Positions 32,458 to 43,727 of a stretch of DNA of 64,000 bases are shown one piece after another (position 1 is the stretch's first letter; each line of letters begins with the position of its first letter). Source of the DNA: Epiperipatus broadwayi (Eukaryota; Onychophora; Udeonychophora; Euonychophora; Peripatidae); the NCBI GenBank assembly GCA_028023455.1, contig JAQFVV010006203.1, positions 10,202,876-10,266,875 of the forward strand. The letters run 5' to 3'. Both the position numbers and the translations under genes were made by a program. The notes below the pieces were generated by a model. The model saw nothing but the letters and a program-made list of their open reading frames with translations, ran no database searches and had not been told where the DNA came from.

Positions 32458-33231
32458 TATATATATATATTCAAATTTACAAATGTTGTAACATCATCTA
32501 CATAATGAAGTGGTTTCTTTCAATGAAGATCACTATAATCAAAATATTTGTTTGTTTATGTTTCAAGTATTTACTAAGAATAAGTGATTAAATTATTTTT
32601 TAGACACTGGCTGCTACCTTTTACTCTGGGAAGAAATGTCCTTGACAGTGAGTTCCTGCCCAGCAAAATAAAGCATTTTTGCTGAACTATATATTTGCAA
32701 ATCCGACATTTATTTTTCCTCATTATTTCTCTGAATAATAATTCTTCTGGAGAAAGACAATCAATTGGGTTCATTTTAAAAGATTGCAATGTTTCATCAA
32801 AATCGAATTTACAACTCCACGCAAACTGAATCGGAGATCAGCATGCTGTTTAACTCTTGCAAGATTACAAATACAAAGGGAAAAATCAATATATATATAT
32901 ATATGTGTGTGTGCTAAAACAATTTTTAGGGAAATTTCTAGGAATAAGACCAGACATGAAATCATTTATACAAAGCAAATCGCCAAATAAATGATCCTAA
33001 AAAAAATTGATCACCATTATGATTAAACTTGGCTTCCAAGATTGTTTGCAAAGGTTTCAATAACATTAATGCTATTTTTTTCAAGGCAAATATGGCTGAA
33101 TAAAATAACTGGTGCTTCAAACATTATTAACAATCTTAGACATCCTGTATAGCCAGAACAGAAATAAAATCTTTTTCAGAACATGCTTTTGATCTTGCTC
33201 TTATGAAAAACACTTGATTGTGATATATATA
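32458..33231. other. SVOP intron, nothing recognised
   Basis: Unique AT-rich DNA with a TA/TG microsatellite at about 32891-32913. Confidence 0.5.
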
Positions 33232-33236
33232 TATAT

Positions 33237-35163
33237 TGTAACAGAATAGCGTTACATGGGATTTGAACCCAGGCATATGAGGTTATATTAAACATATTCA
33301 ATTGACGAAATGAATGACAGGAACAGAACTTTTAAAAAAGTGGTCTTGCTTTAATAATAAACGAGAAACAGCCGTTTCTAAAGCATGATCGCAGCTATAT
33401 AGGAGTACCTGTCAAATTTATTGAAATAAGAAAGTAAAAGAGTTTTTTTTTATTATTTTTTTTTTTTTTAAAGAATAAATCTGTAATCCTTAGTTGTAAG
33501 TTTTTTTTGCATTTTTAGTTAAATAAAGATGAATGATTGAATGCAAGTTTGACATTTTATTAAATCATTTGAATCATTTTGAACAAAAGGGGAAAATGAA
33601 TTAATTAATTTGCAATATGTTCTGAAATTCCAAGTGATCTAAAATTATTTTAAATGGGGGTAATTAGTAAATGTAAAATTAGAGAAATTAAAACAATAGG
33701 CAGAATATGCGTTGGTACGCCTAGATAAAATAGGCCGAATTTAGAAACAGAGGTGAGAAAAAGTGTACACTGCTATTGTACAACTCAGACTTCTGTCTCC
33801 AGCGAAACAATACCTGAAAAAATGGTCAAATTGAGTGAGATTCCAAAGTGGTGCAAACAATCCCAGAAATCACTGAATTGAGTTAATACTCGATGGACTT
33901 ATAAGATGAAGGGACTCACAGGTGCATGGGAGTGATTGGGTGAAAAAAATTCAAGGTGTGATGGTGGGAAGGAAGAGATCAAAAAGGCCGGACAGCGCTT
34001 TTAATTATGATTATTAAAATTAGAACTAGAGAAGAAATAAAATCTAACTTTCGTGTAGAAATCTAACGGAGATGCGTTGCTGAACATAAAATTCGCGGCT
34101 TGACCGCCGGACCTCCGCGTCCAGCTCAGCTCATTGCCCCAGGATGCTCATAACACCGGAGAAACTTCACATAAGGACCACACATGCTTTTGAGACCTTG
34201 CAAATTGCCAGAATGCTTCATTAAAGAAGAAATCATCGCTCAGGATCCCTCTTACAGTCTTTCTACCTTTAAATTATCATATTCACTTATGCACCAAAGT
34301 AAAATAACTTTAAAAACCAAGAACTATTAAAACATTAAGCTAAAATGATAAAGTTACTCATGACCATTAATGAACGATTAGAGAACCTAATCAAATAAGT
34401 TTGTCTACAGATTAACATTCTTTAAAATATGTGCGAAGTCACCTTTAAATCTATATTTAAATTATCTCGGCTTGCCGGTCATATACCTGCATGTATTGTT
34501 ATTAAACAGATTAAAATAAACCTTTATTTAACTAGTATTTCTTTGTTATTAATTGCTTGGAATTTCAACATAAATTTATATAATAGGGAATGAGTGCTGG
34601 AGCGATCAAAGTTGTTTGTATATGAATGAATGCATTTGATATTTTTGGTGTTGGGATTTGATTATGTTTATTATGCTCTCTTAGATTAATATTAAGTTTT
34701 GATTAATTTATTCTGTGGGATATAGGGCGGGCCCTCATATGATAAAGCTGATTGATCGTGAGTGAAAGATCACATATACGATGTAATTTGAAAGGCGATA
34801 TAGGCTGTGTTCGTTCTTGCTTCCGACTGGAGTGATGCACGGGCATGTTTTGTGATATAGTTGAGTGAGCTTATGCACATACGTGGCGGACTCTTATAAA
34901 AGTTCTCCTGGTGCCTACTACTTGGATTCAATCCGAATTTACGTATAAAATAAATAAAAAGCGTACGTGTATATGTGTTTGAAATTATCTTCACAGAACA
35001 TTATGTAATCCCCCAGACGCAAGAACACAGCAGGTTCATAGAAGTGAACCATCAACCAAAACATGAGAATGTCACCGTAGGAATACGGCAAAAGCGTCCA
35101 GATATAAATGACATGACTTTACTGGGCTTTTGGTAAGGAAGCTGGCGGGGGGGGCGGGTTACA
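33237..35163 (+). repeat. 5' LTR of element C (1927 bp)
   Basis: Unusually long LTR. It contains more GC-rich patches (around 34090-34140 and 35145-35160) than the surrounding intron. A poly-T tract follows about 210 bases in. It differs from the 3' LTR at scattered single bases plus a few indels. Confidence 0.9.
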
Positions 35164-35929
35164 TTTGGCGCGTCAACGTGGCCGCGAAACTATTGTTTCA
35201 AGTGGTGGGACCGATGTGGATACAGCTGACATTTCTACCAACGAAAGCAAATTTAAAAGAGAGAGGGTGCTCGAAATAACAGAATAAATTATCTATTAAA
35301 GCGGGGGGAAATTTTCGGAATCACCATAAAATAAAATCATTAAATGTTGCTTAAGGGAGTGGGAAAGGGATTTAGTTCTCTTATTAGCACTAAAATAATC
35401 AAGCGTCCAAATATACTTAATAGTTGTAGAAGGCTGTGGAATAGCGGGATTCCATGGAAGAAAGATTGTATATTAAAAGGAAGCAAATTAATAAATTAAT
35501 TTCTATGTTAAAATTAAATGCAAATAATTTAAACGCAAATAAAAAAATAAAATATACATCGTTAAAAGACGTATTTATATTCTTGCACAAAGGAAGTACT
35601 GTAACTGGGATCTTGTTAGGAGTTTGTGTTTTACTTAAAAAGAAAAGGGGGCTAAAGAAAAGTCAACATAGCGTATATATATAAAGACGCATATAACCAT
35701 ATAATAGATATAGCCGCACATATAATCGATAGCTGCTGAATAGAAATGGAGGAACAGAGGGACCTGGGATAGTATGAGTGATAGAAACCAAATTGGAGGA
35801 ATGACAGGAGCTGTGGGAATTCTGAAGGGCAAGGAGCATCTGAGGATAGGATAAGACAGTCAGTGGGACCCGCGGAGTAGTAGGTAACGAGCCGTGGATT
35901 ACTATAAATTGTAAATCAGATATTAAACA
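35164..35929 (+). other. Leader of element C
   Basis: The possible primer binding site is directly after the LTR. The rest is untranslated leader. A 76-codon frame at 35454-35684 is lysine-rich without a known domain. Confidence 0.5.
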
Positions 35930-37083
35930 ATGGAAGAAAACCCAGATGGAAGCATGTGGGAACAGACGGGGGAGAGTCCGATACAATTTAAAAAACAGGA
36001 TACGGAGAATGAAGGGGATATTAAAACATTAATAAAGATGATGATGCAAATGATGGCCAAAATGAGGGAAGATAGAGAAGAGCGTAGAAGAGATAGGGAA
36101 GAGTTTAAAGAGGAGATAAGGCAATTACTCAGGAAAAAGGAAGTGAAGTCAGAAGAGAACAAAGGGGAAGATAGTAGCTTAGCCAATGTTGAGGAAAAAT
36201 AGGCCAGAATAGGATGGAGATGGACAAAACGAAAACAGACCTGAATGATCTAAAGGAAAGGGTAGAGATACTAACGGATGATGTAGAAAAGGGAAATAGG
36301 CATCAAGATGCGATGAAGGAAGCTATCAGGCAGACGGAGGAGGCATGTCATGAAATTAGACAACCCCAGTACGAAGTCCGAGAGGCACTGGGAGAGTGGG
36401 GACAGAGAATCCAAAGGATTGAAGCAGACCAGGGACATGGAAATGTGGGTAGAAGGATGGAAGAGATGGAGAAGAGATGGGAAAGGCAGATGTCGCAACG
36501 GGACACAAGTCATGTATGGGCAGAGAGACAGATGAAGATAGAAATATTTAGGGCAGGAGAAAACGAAAACCCAATGGACCACCTCGAAAGCGTCAGGAAT
36601 CTGTTTGGAGAACCAACGGCGAGAGAACCTGACCGAATAAATATTGCAAGCGGATACCTACAGGGCCCAGCGAAAGACTGGTGGAGGACGCTGAAATTTA
36701 AACCCCAGTCATATGAGGAATATAAGGAAGAAGTTTTGCGGTGTTTCTGGAACACAGCACGTCAAGAAGGGACTTATTTTAGAATCACCAGGGAGAAATA
36801 TGGGGGAAGGCCCAGTGAGACGGCCACTCAGTTTTATTATAGGTAGGTGGCAAGCCTTCAACAATTGCCTGCGTACCAGATGACTGAGACGCAGATCATC
36901 TCAATAATAAGGCACAATATGCCAAACACCCTCAGACACATGATGCTGGGAAGGGATTGCAAAGGGATCAATGAGATGGGGGAAATGATAGCAAAATTTG
37001 AACAAGAAGAGGGGATAGGAGAGCAGATAGAGAGGTCTAGTAATGAACAACCCAGAAAACGAGTACCACCTGACCGATACTAA
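35930..37083 (+). pseudogene. Gag of element C, broken
   Basis: Three adjoining open pieces form one gag-like protein. The first (35930-36202) is highly charged with a coiled-coil region (REDREERRRDREEFKEEIRQ). The second (36214-36846, another frame) continues the coiled coil and then has a Ty3-type capsid segment: GYLQGPAKDWW, then VLRCFWN and GTYFRITREKYGG. A TAG at 36844-36846 separates it from the third piece (36847-37083), which stays in the same frame and ends in a basic tail. No zinc knuckle is visible. It is related in layout to the gag of element D. Inactivated by one frameshift and one stop, unless readthrough or frameshifting is used. Confidence 0.75.
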
Positions 37084-37924
37084 CCTATAGGATGGAGGGA
37101 AAATGAATTTATGACCGTGGATATCACAAAGTCAAATGTTTAAAGGAACTCACATGGGAAATAGATGCCACGAACCGGGAATGACCTGTGACATGAATCG
37201 ACATATGATATTGGAAATGGAATTTTAAAAAAAAGGAAAAAGGGAAAGGGGGGATGACTAACACCAACCCTAGGGTGTAACATATAAAACAAACAGGTCA
37301 ACTGCTCGCAAAGCAGCCTGTAGTGTGTAGAGCCAATGTGTTGGTGAATCGACGTGGGAGTACCCTGCAAGACCAGGAGAAGGCTGGCACATGACGCTGG
37401 CCCAACTTAAGTGCGGAAAATCACGCAACACATTTCATTAGAGTTCTTGCCAGCTCACTTCCCAAAACTTCGTTATTGCTGGGCAGATCAGACTTTCCAA
37501 AATCTTAGATAGAGATCGATCGTATTCTGTATAGGGGACTTCGGAAAGGTCCATCCCCATACCTCCTGTCAGGGATGCACGAAACCCATTGACCATTGTC
37601 GTCAATCGTGGCAGACCCTAGATTACCAAATAGTTTTTTTCTCCATTAATAGTCGTTGTAAAAAGAAGTCTGACCGCAGAGCACCTGATCCAAATTTTAA
37701 GGGAAGGCGGAGCCGCAGACAAACAGCTGGGAAAGCCACCATAATGGGACCCGTATCGCACAAAAGAAAGGAGGACGTTGGGTCGATTCATTGAACACTG
37801 CACAGAGAAAAATGATTAAGGGGACTGTCAATGCAAGGGCACTGAAGAGGGCCGAATAACTTCGCTCCTTCTCAGAGCTAAAATCCACAACCTCGGATTT
37901 TACTCTACACCGGGTGGGGAGATA
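37084..37924 (+). other. Non-coding 3' interior of element C
   Basis: Moderate GC content, no pol motifs in any frame, ending in the purine tract before the LTR. This is where pol would lie in a complete element. Confidence 0.6.
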
Positions 37925-39922
37925 TGTAACGGAATAGCGTTACATGGGATTTGAACCCAGGCATATGAGGTTATATTAAACATATTCAATTGACGAAATG
38001 AATGACAGGAACAGAACTTTTAAAAAAGCGGTCTTGCTTTAATAATAAACGAGAAACAGCCGTTTCTAAAGCATGATCGCAGCTATATAGGAGTACCTGT
38101 CAAATTTGTTGAAATAAAAAAGTAAAAGAGTTTTTTTTTATTATTTTTTTTTTTTTTTTAAAGAATAAATCTGTAATCCTTAGTTGTAAGTTTTTTTTGC
38201 ATTTTTAGTTAAATAAAGATGAATAGTTGTAAGTTTTTTTTGCATTTTTAGTTAAATAAAGATGAATGATTGAACGCAAGTTTGACATTTTATTAAATCA
38301 TTTGAATCATTTTGAATGAAAGGGGAAAATGAATTAATTAATTTGCAATATGTTCTGAAATTCCAAGTGATCTAAAATTATTTTAAATGGGGGTAATTAG
38401 TAAATGTAAAATTAGAGAAATTGAAACAATAGGCAGGATATGTGTTGGTATGCCTAGATAAAATAGGCCGAATTTAGAAACAGGGGTGAGAAAAAGTGTA
38501 CACTGCTATTGTACAACTCAGACTTCTGTCTCCAGCGAAACAATACCTGAAAAAATGGTCAAATTGAGTGAGATTCCAAAGTGGTGCAAACGATCCCAGA
38601 AATCACTGAAATGAGTTAATACTCGATTGACTTATAAGATGAAGGGATTCACAGGTGCATGGGAGTGATTGGGTGAAAAAAATTCAAGGTGTGAGGGCGG
38701 GAAGGAAGAGATCAAAAAGGCCGGACAGCGCTTTTAATTATGATTATTAAAATTAGAACTAGAGAAGAAATAAAATCTAACTTTCATGTAGAAATCTAAC
38801 GGAGATGCGTTGCTGAACATAAAATTCGGGCTTGACCGCCGGACCTCCGCATCCAGCTCAGCTGATTGCCCCTAGGATGCTCGTAACACCAGAGAAACTT
38901 CACATAAGGACCACACACGCTTTTGAGACCCTGCAAATTGCCAGAATGCTTCGTTAAAGAAGAAATCATCGCTCAGGATCCCTCTTACAGTTTTTCTACG
39001 TTCCACAGGTAGCTACCTTTAAATTATCGTATTCACTTATGCACCAAAGTAAAATAACTTTAAAAACAAGAACTATTAAAACATTAAGCTAAAATGATAA
39101 AGTTACTCATGACCATTAATGAACGATTAGAGAACCTAACCAAATAAGTTTGTCTACAGATTAACATTCTTTAAAATATGTGCGAAGTCACCTTTAAATC
39201 TATATTTAAATTATCTCGGCTTGCCGGTCATATACCTGCATGTATTGTTATTAAACAGATTAAAATAAACCTTTATTTAACTAGTATTTCTTTGTTATTA
39301 ATTGCTTGGAATTTCAACATAAATTTATATAATAGGGAATGAGTGCTGGAGCGATCAAAGTTGTTTGTATATGAATGAATGCATTTGATATTTTTGGTGT
39401 TGGGATTTGATTATATTTATGTTTATGTTTATTATGCTCTCTTAGATTAATATTAAGTTTTGATTAATTTATTCTGTGGGATATAGGGCGGGCCCTCATA
39501 TGATAAAGCTGATTGATCATGAGTGAAAGATCACATATACGATGTAATTTGAAAGGCGATATAGGCTGTGTTCGTTTCTTGCTTCCGACTGGAGTGATGC
39601 ACGGGCATGTTTTGTGATATAGTTGAGTGAGCTTATGCACATACGTGGCGGACTCTTATAAAAGTTCTCCTGGCGCCTACTACTTGGATTCAATCCGAAT
39701 TTATGTATAAAATAAATAAAGCGTACGTGTATATGTGTTTGAAATTATCTTCACAGAACATTATGTAATCCCCCAGATGCAAGAACACAGCAGGTTCATA
39801 GAAGTGAACCATCAACCAAAACACGAGAATGTCACCGTAGAAATACGGCAAAAGCGTCCAGATATAAAGGACGTGACTTTACTGGGCTTTCGGTAAGGAA
39901 GCTGGTGGGGGGGCGGGTTACA
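37925..39922 (+). repeat. 3' LTR of element C (1998 bp)
   Basis: Near copy of the 5' LTR. It carries a 43-bp tandem duplication (about 38181-38266: AGTTGTAAG...GATGAAT twice), an extra TTCCACAGG block near 39001, and an extra TATTTATGTT block near 39415, each absent from the 5' LTR. Confidence 0.9.
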
Positions 39923-39928
39923 ATATAT

Positions 39929-40485
39929 ATATATACACACACACTCACACAATAAAGATAACTAATCATCCCCACAAAAAACTATATTATATAAATGTGT
40001 AACAGTAATGCATATCATATTCAATAAAAGATAATGATCAACTAACTTATCATCATAGTATCTTATTCTGCAACTGAAAACTAAATTAAGATGCCCTTAG
40101 AATCAAGCATCAGATACCAATCAATACATAGATATCACCTACAATATTGAAACTGTATGTTTATTATGAAGAAAAAAATAATATAAATGTACTATGTAAG
40201 CTTTATTATAAAGATATTTGAATTGTTTTTTTTTTCTTAATCATATTCAAAATAAATAAATAAATACTATTATGTTACCATATCTATGTATTTACTGGGA
40301 CTTGATGATTGACTTTAGAAATATGTGAATGAGTTTTTAATTGCAGAATGAAATGTGTGTAGTATTGATTTATTTGGCCAGTATCTTTCATTGCATTAGA
40401 TGGGTCTACTATAAATTTATATAATTTGACCTTTCTGTGTGATTCAGTTAGTCATTTTTATTGCATTATATATGTGTATTTATAG
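39929..40485. other. SVOP intron, nothing recognised
   Basis: It begins with the right half of the interrupted (TA)n(CA)n microsatellite and ends in a TTTATAG acceptor. Confidence 0.5.
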
Positions 40486-40605
40486 GTCTTTATGAGTTAT
40501 TCTCCTGCTGCCTCACTGGGTATTTATTCAGGTCTTTGTTTAATAGCTTCAGTATGCTCCCTTTTATTACCAATTGAGACTAAGGATAAAGATTTAAAGG
40601 TTTGA
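40486..40605 (+). CDS. SVOP: SVOP-like transporter, exon with TM12 and C-terminus
   Basis: The acceptor AG is at 40484-40485 and entry is in phase 0. It encodes VFMSYSPAASLGIYSGLCLI followed by a hydrophobic stretch and LLLPIETKDKDLK. The helix 12 pattern followed by LPIETK is the characteristic C-terminal end of SVOP. After K-D-L-K (40599) the sequence is GTTTGA. It can be read as Val-stop (TGA at 40603-40605), giving a protein that ends here, or as a donor GTTTGA for a further exon. The coordinates include the stop. If spliced, the coding part ends at 40599. Confidence 0.88.
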   Translation, partial: VFMSYSPAASLGIYSGLCLIASVCSLLLPIETKDKDLKV

Positions 40606-41148
40606 TCTTTTAAACTATACTTCTTTCTATATCTATACAATATCAGAATAATCTAGCACAAAACACTATAATTAACTCTACAATTTCATATATACTAACA
40701 TATTTATTAGTATATTGAAAATACATATAAAGTATTAAAGTTATGTTTCTTTAAATATATAATTATTAAAGAGAAATAAACTTTTCATATAATCAAGAGA
40801 ATTTTGTAATCTTATATACCATTACCATTTTAATATTAATATATGTGATTGAATGCAAGTAGTTTTACATGTAAATTATAAGGGATTTGAACACAGACTT
40901 TCAAGCTCCCTTCAACAAGAAAGCAATTTTATCACAGTATATTTTTGTCATCTTCATCAAGTTCTCTAGAAATTATCATCTTTACAGTAATATTATCAAT
41001 TTTATTCCTATTTCAGTATCACTGCTATACAAAATGTGCAAGCAAAGCTTTAGCATTCAAATTAGCAATAAATTCAATATACCTTTATTTCTGATGGCTT
41101 AATATTAATGTAGAACACATAACTATATCAAATTCATATTTTTGTTTT
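40606..41148. other. 3' flank or last intron of SVOP
   Basis: AT-rich sequence. The 71-codon frame at 40887-41102 has no recognisable domain. Confidence 0.5.
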
Positions 41149-41869
41149 TATGATACCATTTCCAACTTTCTTATACACTTAACAATGCTATTTTTTACAC
41201 CAAAACTTTACTCTTATCAGCTGTCCTGCAGTCATCATCAGAGCTGCAATATCCAAATATATAATCATACAATTAATACATTATATTTATATACATAATC
41301 AATAACATGTGTCTTAGCCTGACCATTATAAATAATAATTTTCCATTTTATTATTCTATTCTTAACTAATTTTATCTTCCTATTTATAATATTTTATTAT
41401 TAAATTATTCTAAAACAATTTTATTATAATTTTAAAACTTTAATAGTTAAACTCTATTTAATCTATCATTTTATTATTATATTTTTAATTATATTTTCTT
41501 AATTACTTCTAAACTTTCTTAAAATGGAAAAATACTATAAATAAGAAAATAAATTAAATAGAGTTTAAAGATTAAAGTTTTAAAATTATAATAAAATTGT
41601 TTTAGAATAATTTAATAATAAAATATTATAAATAGGAAGATAAAATTAGTTAAGAATAGAATAATAAAATGGAAAATGATTATTTATAATGGTCAGGCTA
41701 AGACACGTGTTATTGATTATGTATATAAATATAATGTATTAATTATATGATTATATTTGAATACTGTAGCTCTGATGATGACTGCAGGACAGTCGAAACT
41801 ATAAGAGTAAAGTTTTGGTGTAAAAAATAGTATTGTTAAGTATATAAGAAAGTTGAAAATGGTATCATA
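41149..41869. mobile_element. Foldback element, 721 bp, with about 310-bp arms
   Basis: Positions 41149-41462 are the near-perfect reverse complement of 41562-41869 (outer ends TATGATACCATTTCCAACTT and its complement), around a 99-base loop. Each arm carries a hammerhead-like segment (CTGATGATGACTGCAGGACAG) followed outward by a TAAGAGTAAAGTTTTGGTG end. It is non-coding. The layout repeats that of the two head-to-head Penelope fragments at 0.7-2 kb, so it may be a pair of Penelope terminal repeats. That is inference. Confidence 0.8.
41766..41814 (+). ncRNA. Hammerhead-ribozyme-like motif, right arm of foldback
   Basis: CTGATGA is at 41772-41778, followed by one extra T and then a five-pair stem II GACTG/CAGTC (41780-41784 with 41790-41794). 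GAAA is at 41795-41798. Stem III ACT/AGT (41798-41800 with 41806-41808) has loop ATAAG, and the cleavage base A is at 41809. Stem I is weak (TAGCT against A-AGTT with a bulge). The mirrored copy in the left arm (minus strand, about 41255-41210) keeps CTGATGA but has lost GAAA. Confidence 0.55.
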
Positions 41870-42765
41870 TGTAAATATAGAAATCAATACATAAAAAAAG
41901 GAGGAAGAAAATTATATTACTTCCATAAAAATTTTTATACAAATAAATGTCATGTAAAAGAATATATAAGATCCTCTAGATTGACAAATGCATCAGATAT
42001 TTATAATAAAACATCTATCATTTCTGTGAATATGTGAAATATTTTCTCTTGAAATATATGTACAGTGAAAGATTAATCTCACTGAGTGGGTAGTTCAAAA
42101 TTTGTTACTTCAAGGATTATGTCACATATCTTACATTTGATTAATCACTGTATATATTGTAATGGATATGTGTTGGATGGCATATCATGCATTTACTCAT
42201 CTCCCCAATATCAACAAATTTTATGGAAAGCATCAAAGCAGCTGATGATTAACTACATCCCCATTTGTACTTTTTCTTCATTGCAGAATAATCACAAGAA
42301 ACTCAAAATCTATGTAATTATAATGGCAAGACAGCATAATTTAAAACTCAAAATAGCATCTGACTTCCTCATGTCTGCTTATAATTAGAAAAGTATCAAA
42401 ATTTTGATCAGTATTTATTGACAAAGGAAGATACTGACACAAATCATTTCAACAATAAGAAAGTTTATCAATCATAAAATAATAACCACAACAATATTAT
42501 CATGGAGTAAAGAAAGATTCCTTCTAAAATCATCCATTGACTTAAAATTTATTTATATAAAAACCATAAAAAAATATATATATTTATTTATGAAACTTTG
42601 CATATAATTATAAAATTTGTAAATCTATTTTGCCTGATTACTTTCATATAACCACTTATGATGTTTTGCTCAAAATAATACTTATTTTTGACAAACTTAA
42701 ATAAACTAATTAGATTAAATTTTGTTAAAATAGAATACATTATATTATGTATTGGTATAAATATA
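41870..42765. other. Non-coding stretch
   Basis: AT-rich, no feature. The 100-codon frame at 42086-42388 shows no known domain. Confidence 0.5.
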
Positions 42766-43727
42766 TACAGGTGATCCTTTACTTTTGTACTTAATTGGTT
42801 CCTGAAATGTGTATGAAAGTTGAAATGTATGAAAGTAGAGCAATGTAAAAAAGAAATATCAAAAAAGGTTTTCAAAATATGTATTTTTTATTGATTAATA
42901 TCTTGTATTTTCTTTATAAATTTATCAAGAGATAATTCAATTGTACTCTTTTCTTTTCTTTTTTTTGATAAAGGGTTCTCTAACATGCAGTGTTTTTTTT
43001 CTATTGCCCTTCGTACATGAGATATAAGCTCTCCATTGGGATCCCATTCTTCCATGATTGTTAATTTGCTTAAATTATATGAATGACTGGTTGAAGCAAA
43101 AGATTTTCCACTTTCAGAACATCTAATTATATTCATCTTTGTCTTGATAATATGGAAGTTATAAGACTTATTTTCTTTTTATCTGTATCGAGAATACTGT
43201 TTTTTCATTTTCACTCATGTTTATGGATTAATAAGGGCAATTTTTTCCACCAAAAATGTAACAAACTTTTCATAAACCAATGTAATTTATAATATCTGTG
43301 CTTAAATACTACATCTTAAGAAAAGCTATTAACGAATGCATACTTATTAAATCTTAATGCTTTAGAGGGGAATAATGTCCTCATAATGCATTTATTAATA
43401 ACTTTTCTTAGAATAGTGTTTAAGCACAGATATTTGTAAATCAAAATAAAAATATACATAAAGTGATAGCACAAATCCTAACATAAACTGACAAGATATA
43501 AGTTATCAGCACACTCACACGCTAACTCAAGACATGCCTACTCAAAACTGAACTAGTGATGCTGAAAATGGATGTGATTAATATTGAAAAGGTGGGGAGG
43601 GACTAGTGACTAATAGTCCATGAGAAGGGAAGAATCATTACGTGAAAGTATGCATATATTGATAAAAATTGAAAGTGTGAAATGTGTATGAAATAACAAA
43701 TTGTATGAAAGTGGAGGACCACCTGTA
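42766..43727. mobile_element. Pogo/Tigger-like TIR element, 958 bp, non-autonomous
   Basis: The element spans 42768-43725, flanked by TA. The ends CAGGTGATCCTTTACTTTTG and (reversed) CAGGTGGTCCTCCACTTTCA are inverted repeats of the CAGGTGGTCC type common to pogo/Tigger elements. Inside is a second imperfect palindrome (about 43288-43339 against 43386-43436). A minus frame of 82 codons (43136-42888) could be a leftover of a coding region, but I see no DDE motif. Confidence 0.75.
42888..43136 (-). CDS. Unidentified 82-codon frame inside the Tigger-like element
   Basis: I do not recognise the protein. It has an internal basic cluster (SKKRKEK) and a mixed helix-like C-terminus. It lies wholly inside a TA-flanked TIR element, so if it is real it would be a transposon-derived remnant. 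It could equally be chance. Confidence 0.2.
   Translation of the reverse strand: MNIIRCSESGKSFASTSHSYNLSKLTIMEEWDPNGELISHVRRAIEKKHCMLENPLSKKRKEKSTIELSLDKFIKKIQDINQ

Larger units (their letters stand above)
33231..39928 (+). mobile_element. LTR retrotransposon C, gag-only, with about 1.9-2.0-kb LTRs
   Basis: LTRs at 33237-35163 and 37925-39922 are near identical, start TGTAAC and end GGTTACA. The element sits in a (TA)n run, so ATATAT on both sides may be target duplication. After the left LTR comes TTTGGCGCGTCAACGTGG (possible primer binding site). Before the right LTR is a purine tract (GGGTGGGGAGATA). The 2.76-kb interior has a gag region (35930-37083) and no protease, reverse transcriptase or integrase motif that I can read. 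It lies in the 15.6-kb SVOP intron, in sense orientation. Confidence 0.92.

Noticed and set aside
35635-36755. Minus-strand frames opposite the gag of element C
   Set aside because: The + strand carries a recognisable capsid segment with flanking LTR, PBS and PPT. The minus frames have no domain.
42086-42388. 100-codon + strand frame
   Set aside because: No recognisable motif or splice context, and composition like the surrounding DNA.
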